From positions 1 through 6,430 of the forward strand of contig JANQTK010000075.1 of assembly GCA_030731695.1 (NCBI GenBank): a stretch of DNA of 6,430 nucleotides, given 5' to 3'. The position numbers and the translations under genes were made by a program. The stretch is from Polaribacter sp. (GTDB taxonomy: Bacteria; Bacteroidota; Bacteroidia; Flavobacteriales; Flavobacteriaceae). Shown here piece by piece: positions 1 to 6,050 of the stretch. The notes beneath the pieces are model-generated. The model had not been told where the DNA came from. It saw only the letters and a program-made list of their open reading frames with translations, and made no database searches. Every line of letters begins with the position of its first letter. Positions within the stretch are counted from its first letter, which is position 1.

Positions 1-87
1 TTAAATGAAACGAAAGATGCCTTAGAAACACTCATCCTATCGAATAAAAATTTGATACAACTTATTGAAGGCTATATTACCCATTAA
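1..87 (+). CDS. C-terminal fragment of a probable DUF6090-type membrane protein, cut by the window start
   Basis: Frame 1 is open from base 1 to a TAA at 85-87 and gives 28 residues ending in IEGYITH. The 5' part lies outside the window. The stop is only two bases before the ATG of the next gene, the same tight spacing as in the rest of the array. The fragment is a polar helix with leucines and isoleucines at heptad-like spacing, as at the C-termini of the downstream paralogs. It contains none of the family's diagnostic N-terminal head, so membership is inferred from position and spacing alone. It could be an unrelated upstream gene of the same operon. Confidence 0.6.
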   Translation, partial: LNETKDALETLILSNKNLIQLIEGYITH

Positions 88-89
88 TT

Positions 90-824
90 ATGATAAAAAT
101 ATTCAGAAAAATCCGTCAAAACTTACTTATCGAAAATAAAACATCCAAATATTTTAAATATGCCATTGGTGAAATTGTATTGGTGGTTATTGGAATTTTA
201 ATTGCACTCCAAATTAATACTTGGAATGAACAGCAAAAAAACATTAAAAAGCGTATTGATTACCAACGCAGTTTAATGAACGATATCAATAAAGATATTG
301 CCAGTATTGATAACCTTTTAATTTATATAGAAGAATCTATAGCACAGCACAATAATTTTACCAAGAGATTAAGCCAACCAAATGCGTCTTATGATACCTT
401 GGTAAAAATAGCCAAATACGAATTTTTAGGTTATTTCAACAACATTGATGCTTTTCATACTGCTACATTTCAAACGCTACTATCTACAGGCGATATTGGT
501 TTATTTAATGAAAAGACACGAACACAACTCATAGATTTAAACAACCAACAACAAATTACACTTGTAGTAACAAAAGAAGCAATTGATCAATATTTAGATG
601 CAGTTATTTCTTATAAATACCTTACTAGTATTCCAATGAGTACAATAAAATCTGGTAATCTTTATGATTCGTTTTGGAATAATGTTGATAAAAATGAATT
701 GGTAAAAGACTTTTATTTTGTAGCACTTAAACACCATAATATTAATCGGACTTCAAAAACTGCTTATACAAACTTGCGAAAAGATTTGATTAACACACTA
801 AATAATTTAAAAGAAAAAGAATGA
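90..824 (+). CDS. DUF6090-type single-pass membrane protein, array member A (244 aa)
   Basis: The protein opens with the family head: basic residues 3-24 (FRKIRQNLL, then KYFKYAIGE), a hydrophobic span at about 25-43, and LQINTWNE at 40-47. Thr44 replaces the Asn found in the other four members. Positive charges before the span suggest the N-terminus is cytoplasmic and the ~195-residue tail lies on the outer face of the inner membrane. The tail is mostly helical in character, with a middle motif TFQTLLSTGDI at 126-136 that has counterparts in the other members. No catalytic motif, signal peptidase site or second span is visible. The start ATG lies two bases after the preceding stop, and the stop overlaps the next start as ATGA (821-824), suggesting translational coupling. 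I recognise the head as DUF6090, a Bacteroidota family of unknown function; the number is from memory. Confidence 0.9.
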   Translation: MIKIFRKIRQNLLIENKTSKYFKYAIGEIVLVVIGILIALQINTWNEQQKNIKKRIDYQRSLMNDINKDIASIDNLLIYIEESIAQHNNFTKRLSQPNASYDTLVKIAKYEFLGYFNNIDAFHTATFQTLLSTGDIGLFNEKTRTQLIDLNNQQQITLVVTKEAIDQYLDAVISYKYLTSIPMSTIKSGNLYDSFWNNVDKNELVKDFYFVALKHHNINRTSKTAYTNLRKDLINTLNNLKEKE

Positions 825-1573
825 TTAAATTTTTTAGAAAAATCCGTCAAAACTTATTTATGGAAAATAAAACCTCGAAGTATTTTAAATATGCCATTGG
901 CGAAATTGTGTTGGTTGTAATTGGTATTTTAATTGCACTTCAGATAAATAATTGGAATGAGGTTAGAAAAGATCAAAAGCAAGAAATTAAACTTTTAAAA
1001 CAACTACAAACAGATTTAACTGCAAATGAAGTAGAAATTAATGGATTAATTAAAAGAATCAAAATCAATAAGTTTGCCATGGACAGCCTATTGATAAACC
1101 TTAAAAATCAAGAGTATGTGGCAAAATTTCCCATTTATGTTGCATTAATTCATCGTAAAAGTTTTTTTAATAATTCCAATTCTGGATATAAACTTATTGG
1201 AAATGGTATGGCTAAATTAATATCCAATGATAGCCTTCTTAATGGTATTCTTCAACTTTATGAAAAAGACTTTGTAAATATTTTGACAAGACAAGATTTA
1301 ATGAATGATAAAATTGAATATAAAATTTACCCTTTAACCAATGAACTTTTCAAAATTAACACCAACATTTCCTTACAATTAAACGAAATAGATGTTGTTG
1401 CATCTGAAATCTATATTCCATTAGACTTTGTGTCACTTACAAAAAATCAAAACTATATTAACAACCTGATACAACTCAATAAGACTTTTGAAATACGCCT
1501 TTCATATTTAGCACTAACAAAAGAAAAATTAGCTATGGTTCTTGATCTTATTGATAGAGAATTAAAAAAATAA
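821..1573 (+). CDS. DUF6090-type single-pass membrane protein, array member B (250 aa)
   Basis: The head is nearly identical to that of member A (FRKIRQNL, KYFKYAIGE, membrane span ~25-43, LQINNWNE at 40-47), and 21 bases starting with agaaaaatccg are identical in both genes. The helix after the membrane is rich in Lys and Glu (48-70) and looks able to form a coiled coil. The family's middle motif appears as GYKLIGNGMAKLI at 122-134, with Gly-Asn-Gly in place of Ser-Thr-Gly. The rest has little obvious similarity to member A. The start is the ATG of an ATGA overlap with member A and has no Shine-Dalgarno sequence, so expression probably depends on translation of the gene before it. A 22-base gap separates it from member C. 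Function unknown; inner-membrane location with an outward tail is inferred from charge distribution. Confidence 0.9.
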   Translation: MIKFFRKIRQNLFMENKTSKYFKYAIGEIVLVVIGILIALQINNWNEVRKDQKQEIKLLKQLQTDLTANEVEINGLIKRIKINKFAMDSLLINLKNQEYVAKFPIYVALIHRKSFFNNSNSGYKLIGNGMAKLISNDSLLNGILQLYEKDFVNILTRQDLMNDKIEYKIYPLTNELFKINTNISLQLNEIDVVASEIYIPLDFVSLTKNQNYINNLIQLNKTFEIRLSYLALTKEKLAMVLDLIDRELKK

Positions 1574-1595
1574 AACTAAAAGAAATAACATCAAG

Positions 1596-2363
1596 ATGAT
1601 AAAATTCTTCAGAAAAATAAGACTAAACCTAATGGAAACAGGAAAAAACACCAAATATTTTAAATACGCCATTGGCGAAATTATTTTGGTGGTTATTGGT
1701 ATTTTAATTGCTTTACAAATAAATAATTGGAATGAAGCGCGTAAAGCATCACTTTTAGAAATTGAATATATAAAAAGATTGATTTCGGAAAACAAAGAAG
1801 ATCTTGCCTTATTTAACAAAAAAATTCAAGGTTTAAAAAGAGGTGCAACATCTATTAAAAAGTTTTCAGAAGCCTTAAAATCAGTTTCTTTTTCAGATTC
1901 ATTACTTATTTTAAAAGCAAATGAATATCTTAAATATGGTAGTATTTATCCTGTTTTTACTTCTTCTACTTCTACTTTTGATGATTTATCAAGCACTGGT
2001 AATTTGCAAATTATCAGTAATATAAAAGTGAGAGATCAAATTGTAAATCATTATACAAAACACAAATTAGTAGCTGATTGGATACAAGTTGCCACAAATT
2101 GGGCTTTGCCTTTAGATGCTCCATTTACATATGAACATCATGTGATGAAATTTGAACCTTTAACATCGTTTTTATATCCAAAACAAAGTTCTCAAGAACT
2201 AGCTAACGAGCTAAGAATAAATAAATTATTTTATATTAGCAATGCAGCTGCTCATTATTGGATCAATATGGATGCAATACAACAACTTGAAATTTTAAAA
2301 GATGATACGATTGTTTTAATCTCAATCCTTGAAAAAAACTTAAATCAATTGACAAATGATTAA
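1596..2363 (+). CDS. DUF6090-type single-pass membrane protein, array member C (255 aa)
   Basis: This is the longest array member. The first part of its head departs from A, B and D (RKIRLNLMETGKN, residues 6-18), while KYFKYAIGE (20-28), the membrane span (~25-43) and LQINNWNE (40-47) are standard. The tail begins with a charged helix (48-95). At 127-137 it carries TFDDLSSTGNL, the clearest copy of the family's Ser-Thr-Gly middle motif, followed by a predicted helix containing KVRDQIVNHYTKH. The region around 160-180 is rich in Trp, Pro and His, unlike the neighbours. A 59-base stretch (1653-1711) matches member D (2413-2471) with one mismatch, including synonymous positions. The last eight bases overlap the start of member D (ATGATTAA, 2356-2363). 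Function unknown. Confidence 0.9.
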   Translation: MIKFFRKIRLNLMETGKNTKYFKYAIGEIILVVIGILIALQINNWNEARKASLLEIEYIKRLISENKEDLALFNKKIQGLKRGATSIKKFSEALKSVSFSDSLLILKANEYLKYGSIYPVFTSSTSTFDDLSSTGNLQIISNIKVRDQIVNHYTKHKLVADWIQVATNWALPLDAPFTYEHHVMKFEPLTSFLYPKQSSQELANELRINKLFYISNAAAHYWINMDAIQQLEILKDDTIVLISILEKNLNQLTND

Positions 2364-3090
2364 ATTCTTTAGAAAAATTCGTCAAAACTTATTGATAAAA
2401 AATCAAACTGGAAAATATTTTAAATACGCAATTGGCGAAATTATTTTGGTGGTTATTGGTATTTTAATTGCGCTTCAAATTAACAATTGGAATGAACAGC
2501 AAAAAATTAGGGCTTACGAAATAACAATGTTAAAAGAAGTGAGTGCTGCTTTACAAACAGATTTGGAATTCTTAGATAGAAATATACCATATCTTGAAAA
2601 TGCTTTAAATAGTTTTTGTAAGCTGGCAATTATTAAAAACGATATCACAAATTCAAAAGATTCTTTACTTTTTCATCTAGAAATTATTCATGAATACGGA
2701 TTTCTTTTAAACCTCAATAAAAGTCGTTATGAAGCTATAAAATCAGGAGGAATGGATAAAATAAGCAATCTTTATATAAGAAATCAGTTATCTGAATTGT
2801 ATGAAGAAAAAATTCAGTTTGCTCAAACTTGGATTAATGAAATATTTAGAGCCGAACTTTTTAATAAAATGGAACTTATTTCAAAGCTATTTTATGTAAA
2901 AGCAGTATCGAGAAATGGAAGAGTTGCCAATGAAATGATCATAGAAAATCCTAATATTATTTATAATAACAAAGATTTTGATAAACTTTTGATGACAAGT
3001 TGGCCATTATCACAAACTATTTTGAGGCTAAAATCAATCCGAGATGAAATGCTAGATTTGAAAAAAAATATTACACAAGAAATAAAATAA
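2356..3090 (+). CDS. DUF6090-type single-pass membrane protein, array member D (244 aa)
   Basis: It has the standard head: FRKIRQNLLIKNQTGKYFKY (residues 5-24), AIGE, a membrane span at ~25-43 and LQINNWNEQQK (40-50). The tail starts with a long helix (51-90) containing LQTDLEFLDRN, a D-L-x-x-(D/N)-type pattern seen at the same place in the other members. The middle motif is RYEAIKSGGMDKI at 124-136. At DNA level the head is a mosaic: the membrane segment matches member C, the next 29 bases match member E, and the EQQK segment matches member A. The start ATG lies inside the last codons of member C, sharing eight bases in another frame, so translational coupling or re-initiation is likely. Nine bases separate its stop from member E. 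Function unknown; the orientation is inferred from the positive-inside rule. Confidence 0.9.
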   Translation: MIKFFRKIRQNLLIKNQTGKYFKYAIGEIILVVIGILIALQINNWNEQQKIRAYEITMLKEVSAALQTDLEFLDRNIPYLENALNSFCKLAIIKNDITNSKDSLLFHLEIIHEYGFLLNLNKSRYEAIKSGGMDKISNLYIRNQLSELYEEKIQFAQTWINEIFRAELFNKMELISKLFYVKAVSRNGRVANEMIIENPNIIYNNKDFDKLLMTSWPLSQTILRLKSIRDEMLDLKKNITQEIK

Positions 3091-3099
3091 AATCTATCT

Positions 3100-3828
3100 A
3101 TGAACAAATTCTTTCGAAAAATTAGGCTGAAATCATTAAAAGAATCAAAAAACATCTCGTATGTAAAATATGCTTTTGGTGAAATTTTGTTGGTTGTAAT
3201 TGGAATTTTACTTGCGCTTCAAATTAACAATTGGAATGAAAACCGAAAACAAGAATATCAACTTCAAAATATCTTAAAAACAATTCATGAAGATTTAAAA
3301 ACAGATACTTTGAGTGCCAAAATAATTATTGATTATTATAAAGAAGTTGAGGATACAAGTGAGAAAATTATGAATGGAGAAATAACCAAAGAAAATTATA
3401 AAAACTTTCCAAACGCAAGATCTTTAGCGAGTAGATATAGACCTTTTGTAATTCAAACTAAGGGTTTTGAAATGGTGAAAGATTTTAGCTCGAAAAATGA
3501 AATGAAAAACGACTCAATATTTATCATAATTTCGCAATTTTACACTCCTTTTATGCAGTTATTTGAGGATAGTAACGAATTTATAAAAAACGAGGTTTTA
3601 AAAAACATTGAAACTTACAGAAAATATGATTGGTTTATTGATTGGAGTCAAGGAAAATCAAATGATGAAATGAGGATGTATTTTACTGAAAGTAACGAAT
3701 ATAAAATTCAAGTTGCTGCTCATAATTTATTGGCCGTTAAAAATCATTTGAAATTTATAACTGGTTATAGAGATGGCTCATTAGATATTATGAAATCAAT
3801 TGAAAAACAAATTCAAAACAAAAAATAA
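3100..3828 (+). CDS. DUF6090-type single-pass membrane protein, divergent last array member E (242 aa)
   Basis: This is the most divergent of the five. The head begins MNKFFRKIRLKSLKESKNIS and has VKYAFGE instead of FKYAIGE, but the membrane span (~25-43, LLVVIGILLALQIN) and NNWNE (43-47) are kept. The first part of the tail follows the family plan (LKTIHEDLKTD, 59-69). The middle motif is degraded to KGFEMVKDFS at 121-130, without Gly at the usual place. Later parts are rich in aromatic and charged residues (YDWFIDWSQGK). No second span or enzymatic motif is visible. The TAA stop shares its last base with the ATG of a 32-codon frame (TAATG, 3826-3830). As the terminal gene it may have separated early from the other copies or lost a shared partner contact; this is inference. 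Confidence 0.88.
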   Translation: MNKFFRKIRLKSLKESKNISYVKYAFGEILLVVIGILLALQINNWNENRKQEYQLQNILKTIHEDLKTDTLSAKIIIDYYKEVEDTSEKIMNGEITKENYKNFPNARSLASRYRPFVIQTKGFEMVKDFSSKNEMKNDSIFIIISQFYTPFMQLFEDSNEFIKNEVLKNIETYRKYDWFIDWSQGKSNDEMRMYFTESNEYKIQVAAHNLLAVKNHLKFITGYRDGSLDIMKSIEKQIQNKK

Positions 3829-3926
3829 TGGACGGATTTAGCATTGTCATGACAATAAGCATTATTTTGTTTGCACGCTTGGGAATCAGATTATTGAAAG
3901 AATATTTTAAAAATAAGAAAAAATAA
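3828..3926 (+). CDS. Possible 32-aa single-span basic micropeptide at the array end
   Basis: ATG at 3828-3830 shares one base with the stop of array member E, and the frame runs to TAA at 3924-3926. The peptide is MDGFSIVMTISIILFARLG followed by IRLLKEYFKNKKK. It has one hydrophobic stretch (about residues 4-18), then a basic amphipathic tail ending in KNKKK, the pattern of a small membrane protein with a cytoplasmic C-terminus. The tail's KEYFKNKKK-type composition echoes the basic heads of the array proteins, but this is not evidence of homology. Support is limited to the TAATG coupling and a plausible membrane-protein composition. The frame is too short for coding statistics, and chance in AT-rich DNA remains possible, or it may be the remnant of a longer gene. 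Confidence 0.42.
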   Translation: MDGFSIVMTISIILFARLGIRLLKEYFKNKKK

Positions 3927-4061
3927 AATTTATATACTTTATTAACCTTATAATCAATATTTTAAAATAAAATAATCACCTCATTTAAAAGTTAAAAATC
4001 TTATAAATACCATACTTTAATTATAATTTTGGTTATCTTTCGATCGATTTTCGATTGTTAA
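3927..4061 (+). other. Intergenic region between the array and the first secreted paralog
   Basis: These 135 bases are extremely AT-rich and I see no gene or canonical hairpin terminator for the array in them. The only clear signal is the -7-like box near 4024. A CGATCG palindrome with a nearby second CGATT copy (4041-4056) lies just before the next start, in what would be the short 5' untranslated region. Confidence 0.5.
4024..4031 (+). promoter_or_regulatory. Bacteroidota-type -7 promoter box for the first secreted paralog
   Basis: TAATTTTG matches the TAnnTTTG consensus of the Bacteroidota housekeeping sigma factor and lies 31 bases before the GTG start. A convincing -33 TTG box at the usual spacing is not visible, so this is half of a promoter at best. 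Such a box can arise by chance in DNA this AT-rich. Confidence 0.4.
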
Positions 4062-4976
4062 GTGGGGAAAAAATTATTTCTTATTGTTTTCTTATTTTCT
4101 TCAAGCTTATTTTACAGCTTAGAGAGGACGTTGTATGTAGATAATTTTAATGAAATTTTAGGAAATCCTACTAAAGAAGACAAACTCTTATCTTTTGCTC
4201 AGAAAAATAATATCAAAATCTTAATTCTTTATGAATTAAATAAAGTACATAAAAGAATTTCTTTATCAGATCGTAGAAATAACAATATTCTTTCTGAATT
4301 TATCCAAAAAGCAAAACAAAAATATTTGATAAAAAAAATTGGGGCTTCAGGAGAATCTGCTGATTTTTTTGTGAAAATCATCAACACGTATAACAATTCT
4401 CGCCAAAAATCATCTGAAAAATTTGATATTTACAATCTAGAATATGAATATTGGTCTAGCAAAGCATCAGGAATTGATGGTTATTATTGCGTGAATTATT
4501 TGGAAGAAAATGGCATTCCTTGTGGCAGAGAAGGTTCGTTTAAATTTTTTATTGACAATTTAAAACAATTGAAAAATCTTTCAAAAGGAAAACCTCACAA
4601 AGTAGAAGTTGATGCATTTGTTGGATATTATACTCAAAATGAAATTGTTGAAATCGCAAAAAATTGCGATCGTTTGGTGGTATTAGCTATAGGAAAAGAC
4701 CCCAAATTTTGCTTTGCCTCTACTCAAACAAATTTAGAATCTATTCTCAACTCAAACATCAAAACAAAAGCTAGCATTATGTTTTCAACTACGATGAATG
4801 ATTTGGGCTATTGGCTTAAATTTGAAAGTTTAGATAGAGGTGAATTTTTATTTTTCTTTGAAATGAATGCGAAAAATAATCAGTTGAAAAAGAAATTAAA
4901 TATTGAGGGATTTACGTATCACACATATTCTTATCTTGAAAAATCTGTGAGTTATTATTACTATAATAGAAATTAA
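4062..4976 (+). CDS. Secreted (beta/alpha)8-barrel-like protein, paralog 1 (304 aa), possibly GH18-related
   Basis: The protein starts with GTG. An in-frame TAA (4059-4061) directly precedes it and no ATG follows before the signal peptide, so the start is well fixed. Residues 1-19 form a Sec signal peptide (KK, hydrophobic core, small residues) without a lipobox cysteine. Eight strand-like segments can be placed: about 23-29, 51-58, 90-96, 121-128, 180-188, 203-209, 237-243 and 281-289, as in a TIM barrel. Strand 4 reads FDIYNLEYEYW (121-131), giving D122, N125, E127 and E129, which resembles a degenerate GH18 DxxDxDxE motif with the catalytic Glu kept. C143 and C154 could form a disulfide. 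At strand 6 this copy has VVLAIG where paralog 2 has SVYDYT, so it may have lost a functional residue pair. Enzymatic activity and substrate are unknown; the GH18 link is inference from motif and strand order. Confidence 0.85.
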   Translation: MGKKLFLIVFLFSSSLFYSLERTLYVDNFNEILGNPTKEDKLLSFAQKNNIKILILYELNKVHKRISLSDRRNNNILSEFIQKAKQKYLIKKIGASGESADFFVKIINTYNNSRQKSSEKFDIYNLEYEYWSSKASGIDGYYCVNYLEENGIPCGREGSFKFFIDNLKQLKNLSKGKPHKVEVDAFVGYYTQNEIVEIAKNCDRLVVLAIGKDPKFCFASTQTNLESILNSNIKTKASIMFSTTMNDLGYWLKFESLDRGEFLFFFEMNAKNNQLKKKLNIEGFTYHTYSYLEKSVSYYYYNRN

Positions 4977-4983
4977 TCAAACT

Positions 4984-5023
4984 TTTTTTATGAGCTATAT
5001 TGAATATAGCTCGCAATAAAAAA
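4984..5023. terminator. Long bulged hairpin after paralog 1, possible transcript end
   Basis: GAGCTATAT (4992-5000), a TGA loop and ATATAGCTC (5004-5012) form a perfect 9-bp stem. After a three-base bulge (5013-5015), TTTTTTAT (4984-4991) pairs with ATAAAAAA (5016-5023), adding 8 bp. The structure begins 7 bases after the stop codon. The T-run precedes the stem and the A-run follows it, the same on either strand, so it is not a canonical intrinsic terminator with a trailing U-tract. It may instead protect the mRNA 3' end. Confidence 0.45.
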
Positions 5024-5025
5024 TA

Positions 5026-5044
5026 TTAAATATCTGATATTTAA
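5026..5044. repeat. 19-bp perfect palindrome, operator-like, upstream of paralog 2
   Basis: TTAAATATC-T-GATATTTAA is perfectly symmetric around the central base 5035, and the symmetry stops at the next base on each side. It lies about 48 bases upstream of the -7-like box and 72 bases before the start codon of paralog 2, a place suited to a dimeric regulator. No equivalent is seen upstream of paralog 1. Short palindromes occur by chance in AT-rich DNA, so its role is uncertain. Confidence 0.4.
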
Positions 5045-5091
5045 CATTTTACATCAAGTAATAATAAAATTAAAAATCAAAATAATATATT

Positions 5092-5099
5092 TATATTTG
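5092..5099 (+). promoter_or_regulatory. Bacteroidota-type -7 promoter box for paralog 2
   Basis: TATATTTG is an exact TAnnTTTG match ending 17 bases before the ATG, implying a very short leader. No clear -33 TTG is present at the usual distance. Its placement resembles the box upstream of paralog 1, which supports separate transcription of the two paralogs. Confidence 0.45.
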
Positions 5100-5116
5100 A
5101 TTCAAATTTTTTCAAA

Positions 5117-6031
5117 ATGAAACTAAAAACTCATTTCTTACTTTTCGTTTTTCTGTTGATGTTTTTCAAGATTTCTGCATCAAGAATCATGTATGTTGAT
5201 AACTTTATGAATATATTAGGTTCATATACTAATGAAACTAAGTTACTTGACTTTTGTAAGGAGAACAAAATCAATAGTATAATTCTTTATGATTTGAATA
5301 AAGTTAATAAGGTTTATAAATTATCTGATAAAAAGCAAAATGGAATTTTAGCTAAATTCATTTCCAGAGCAAAAACAGAATATGGAATTTATCAAATAGC
5401 GGCTTCTGGAGAAACATCTCAATTTTTTATTGATGCAATTGTTCCTTATAATAATTCAAGAAAATCATCCAATGAAAAATTTGATATTTTTAATATTGAG
5501 TATGAATATTGGAATATAGAGTCAAACAAAGAAGATGGTTATTATTGTCAAACTTATCTAAAACAAAATAAAATTCCTTGTACTAGAGAGGGAACTTTTT
5601 CTTATTTCATTAAATCATTAAAAGAAATGAAATCTCTTGCAAACAAAAGTAAACATAAAGTAAAAGTTGGAGTTTATGTAGCTAATTATAATGAAAAAGA
5701 AATTTATGAAATTGAAAAATATGCAGATAGAATTTCAGTTTATGATTACACAACCTATCCTGATAATTTATTTCATTATATAAAAGAAAGGCTAGACATT
5801 CTAGTGAACTATAAATCAAAAGCAGATATTTATATTCTTTTTTCATCAGAGATGAATTTTATTGGAAAATATTTATCTCAACACACTTTGGACGATATAG
5901 AAAATTTATTTAGAAAAGAATTATTAGCAGAAGAACCTGGATTAAGAGATAAAATAAATTTGAAAGGATTTACATATTATAATTATGGTTATTTAGAAAA
6001 CAGTTTTAAACAGCATTTCAATAAAAAATAA
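5117..6031 (+). CDS. Secreted (beta/alpha)8-barrel-like protein, paralog 2 (304 aa), possibly GH18-related
   Basis: This is a paralog of the gene at 4062, aligning without gaps over almost the full length. By hand I count about 62 identities in the 110 positions from the Arg after the signal peptide to the Trp of the EYEYW motif. An ATG start is followed by a signal peptide (residues 1 to about 21, ending KISAS) with no lipobox. Strand 4 carries FDIFNIEYEYW (122-132), with D123, N126, E128 and E130. C144 and C155 match the spaced cysteine pair of paralog 1. Strand 6 reads DRISVYDYT (204-212), which recalls the conserved Tyr-Asp of GH18 strand 6 and is missing in paralog 1, so this copy is the better candidate for an active enzyme. 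No C-terminal secretion domain of the type IX kind is present. Its stop lies 19 bases from the convergent queD stop. Function is unproven. Confidence 0.87.
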   Translation: MKLKTHFLLFVFLLMFFKISASRIMYVDNFMNILGSYTNETKLLDFCKENKINSIILYDLNKVNKVYKLSDKKQNGILAKFISRAKTEYGIYQIAASGETSQFFIDAIVPYNNSRKSSNEKFDIFNIEYEYWNIESNKEDGYYCQTYLKQNKIPCTREGTFSYFIKSLKEMKSLANKSKHKVKVGVYVANYNEKEIYEIEKYADRISVYDYTTYPDNLFHYIKERLDILVNYKSKADIYILFSSEMNFIGKYLSQHTLDDIENLFRKELLAEEPGLRDKINLKGFTYYNYGYLENSFKQHFNKK

Positions 6032-6050
6032 TGGAACTGATTTTTAAAAT

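Noticed and set aside
1562..1819. Minus-strand reading frame of 85 codons opposite the start of array member C
   Set aside because: It lies antisense to the conserved head and membrane span of a real gene; its hydrophobic composition simply mirrors that coding strand.
2961..3155. Minus-strand reading frame of 64 codons across the D/E junction
   Set aside because: It overlaps the ends of two well-supported genes, is rich in Phe, Ser and Leu as expected from antisense of Lys/Glu-rich AT-rich genes, and resembles no family I know.
1..3828. Array as a toxin-immunity or phage-defence system
   Set aside because: No nuclease, pore-forming, ATPase or other effector motif is visible in the tails and no mobility or known defence gene is nearby; the idea has no positive support in the sequence.
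4062..6031. Lipoprotein or type IX secretion cargo status of the two secreted paralogs
   Set aside because: No lipobox cysteine follows either signal peptide and there is no C-terminal sorting domain; both end directly after the last barrel-like strand and helix.
3821..6033. Similar aaaaaataatgga strings at 3821-3832 and 6021-6033 as possible attachment-site repeats
   Set aside because: Both are Lys codons plus a stop codon in AT-rich genes; the match is about a dozen low-complexity bases and there is no integrase or element between them.
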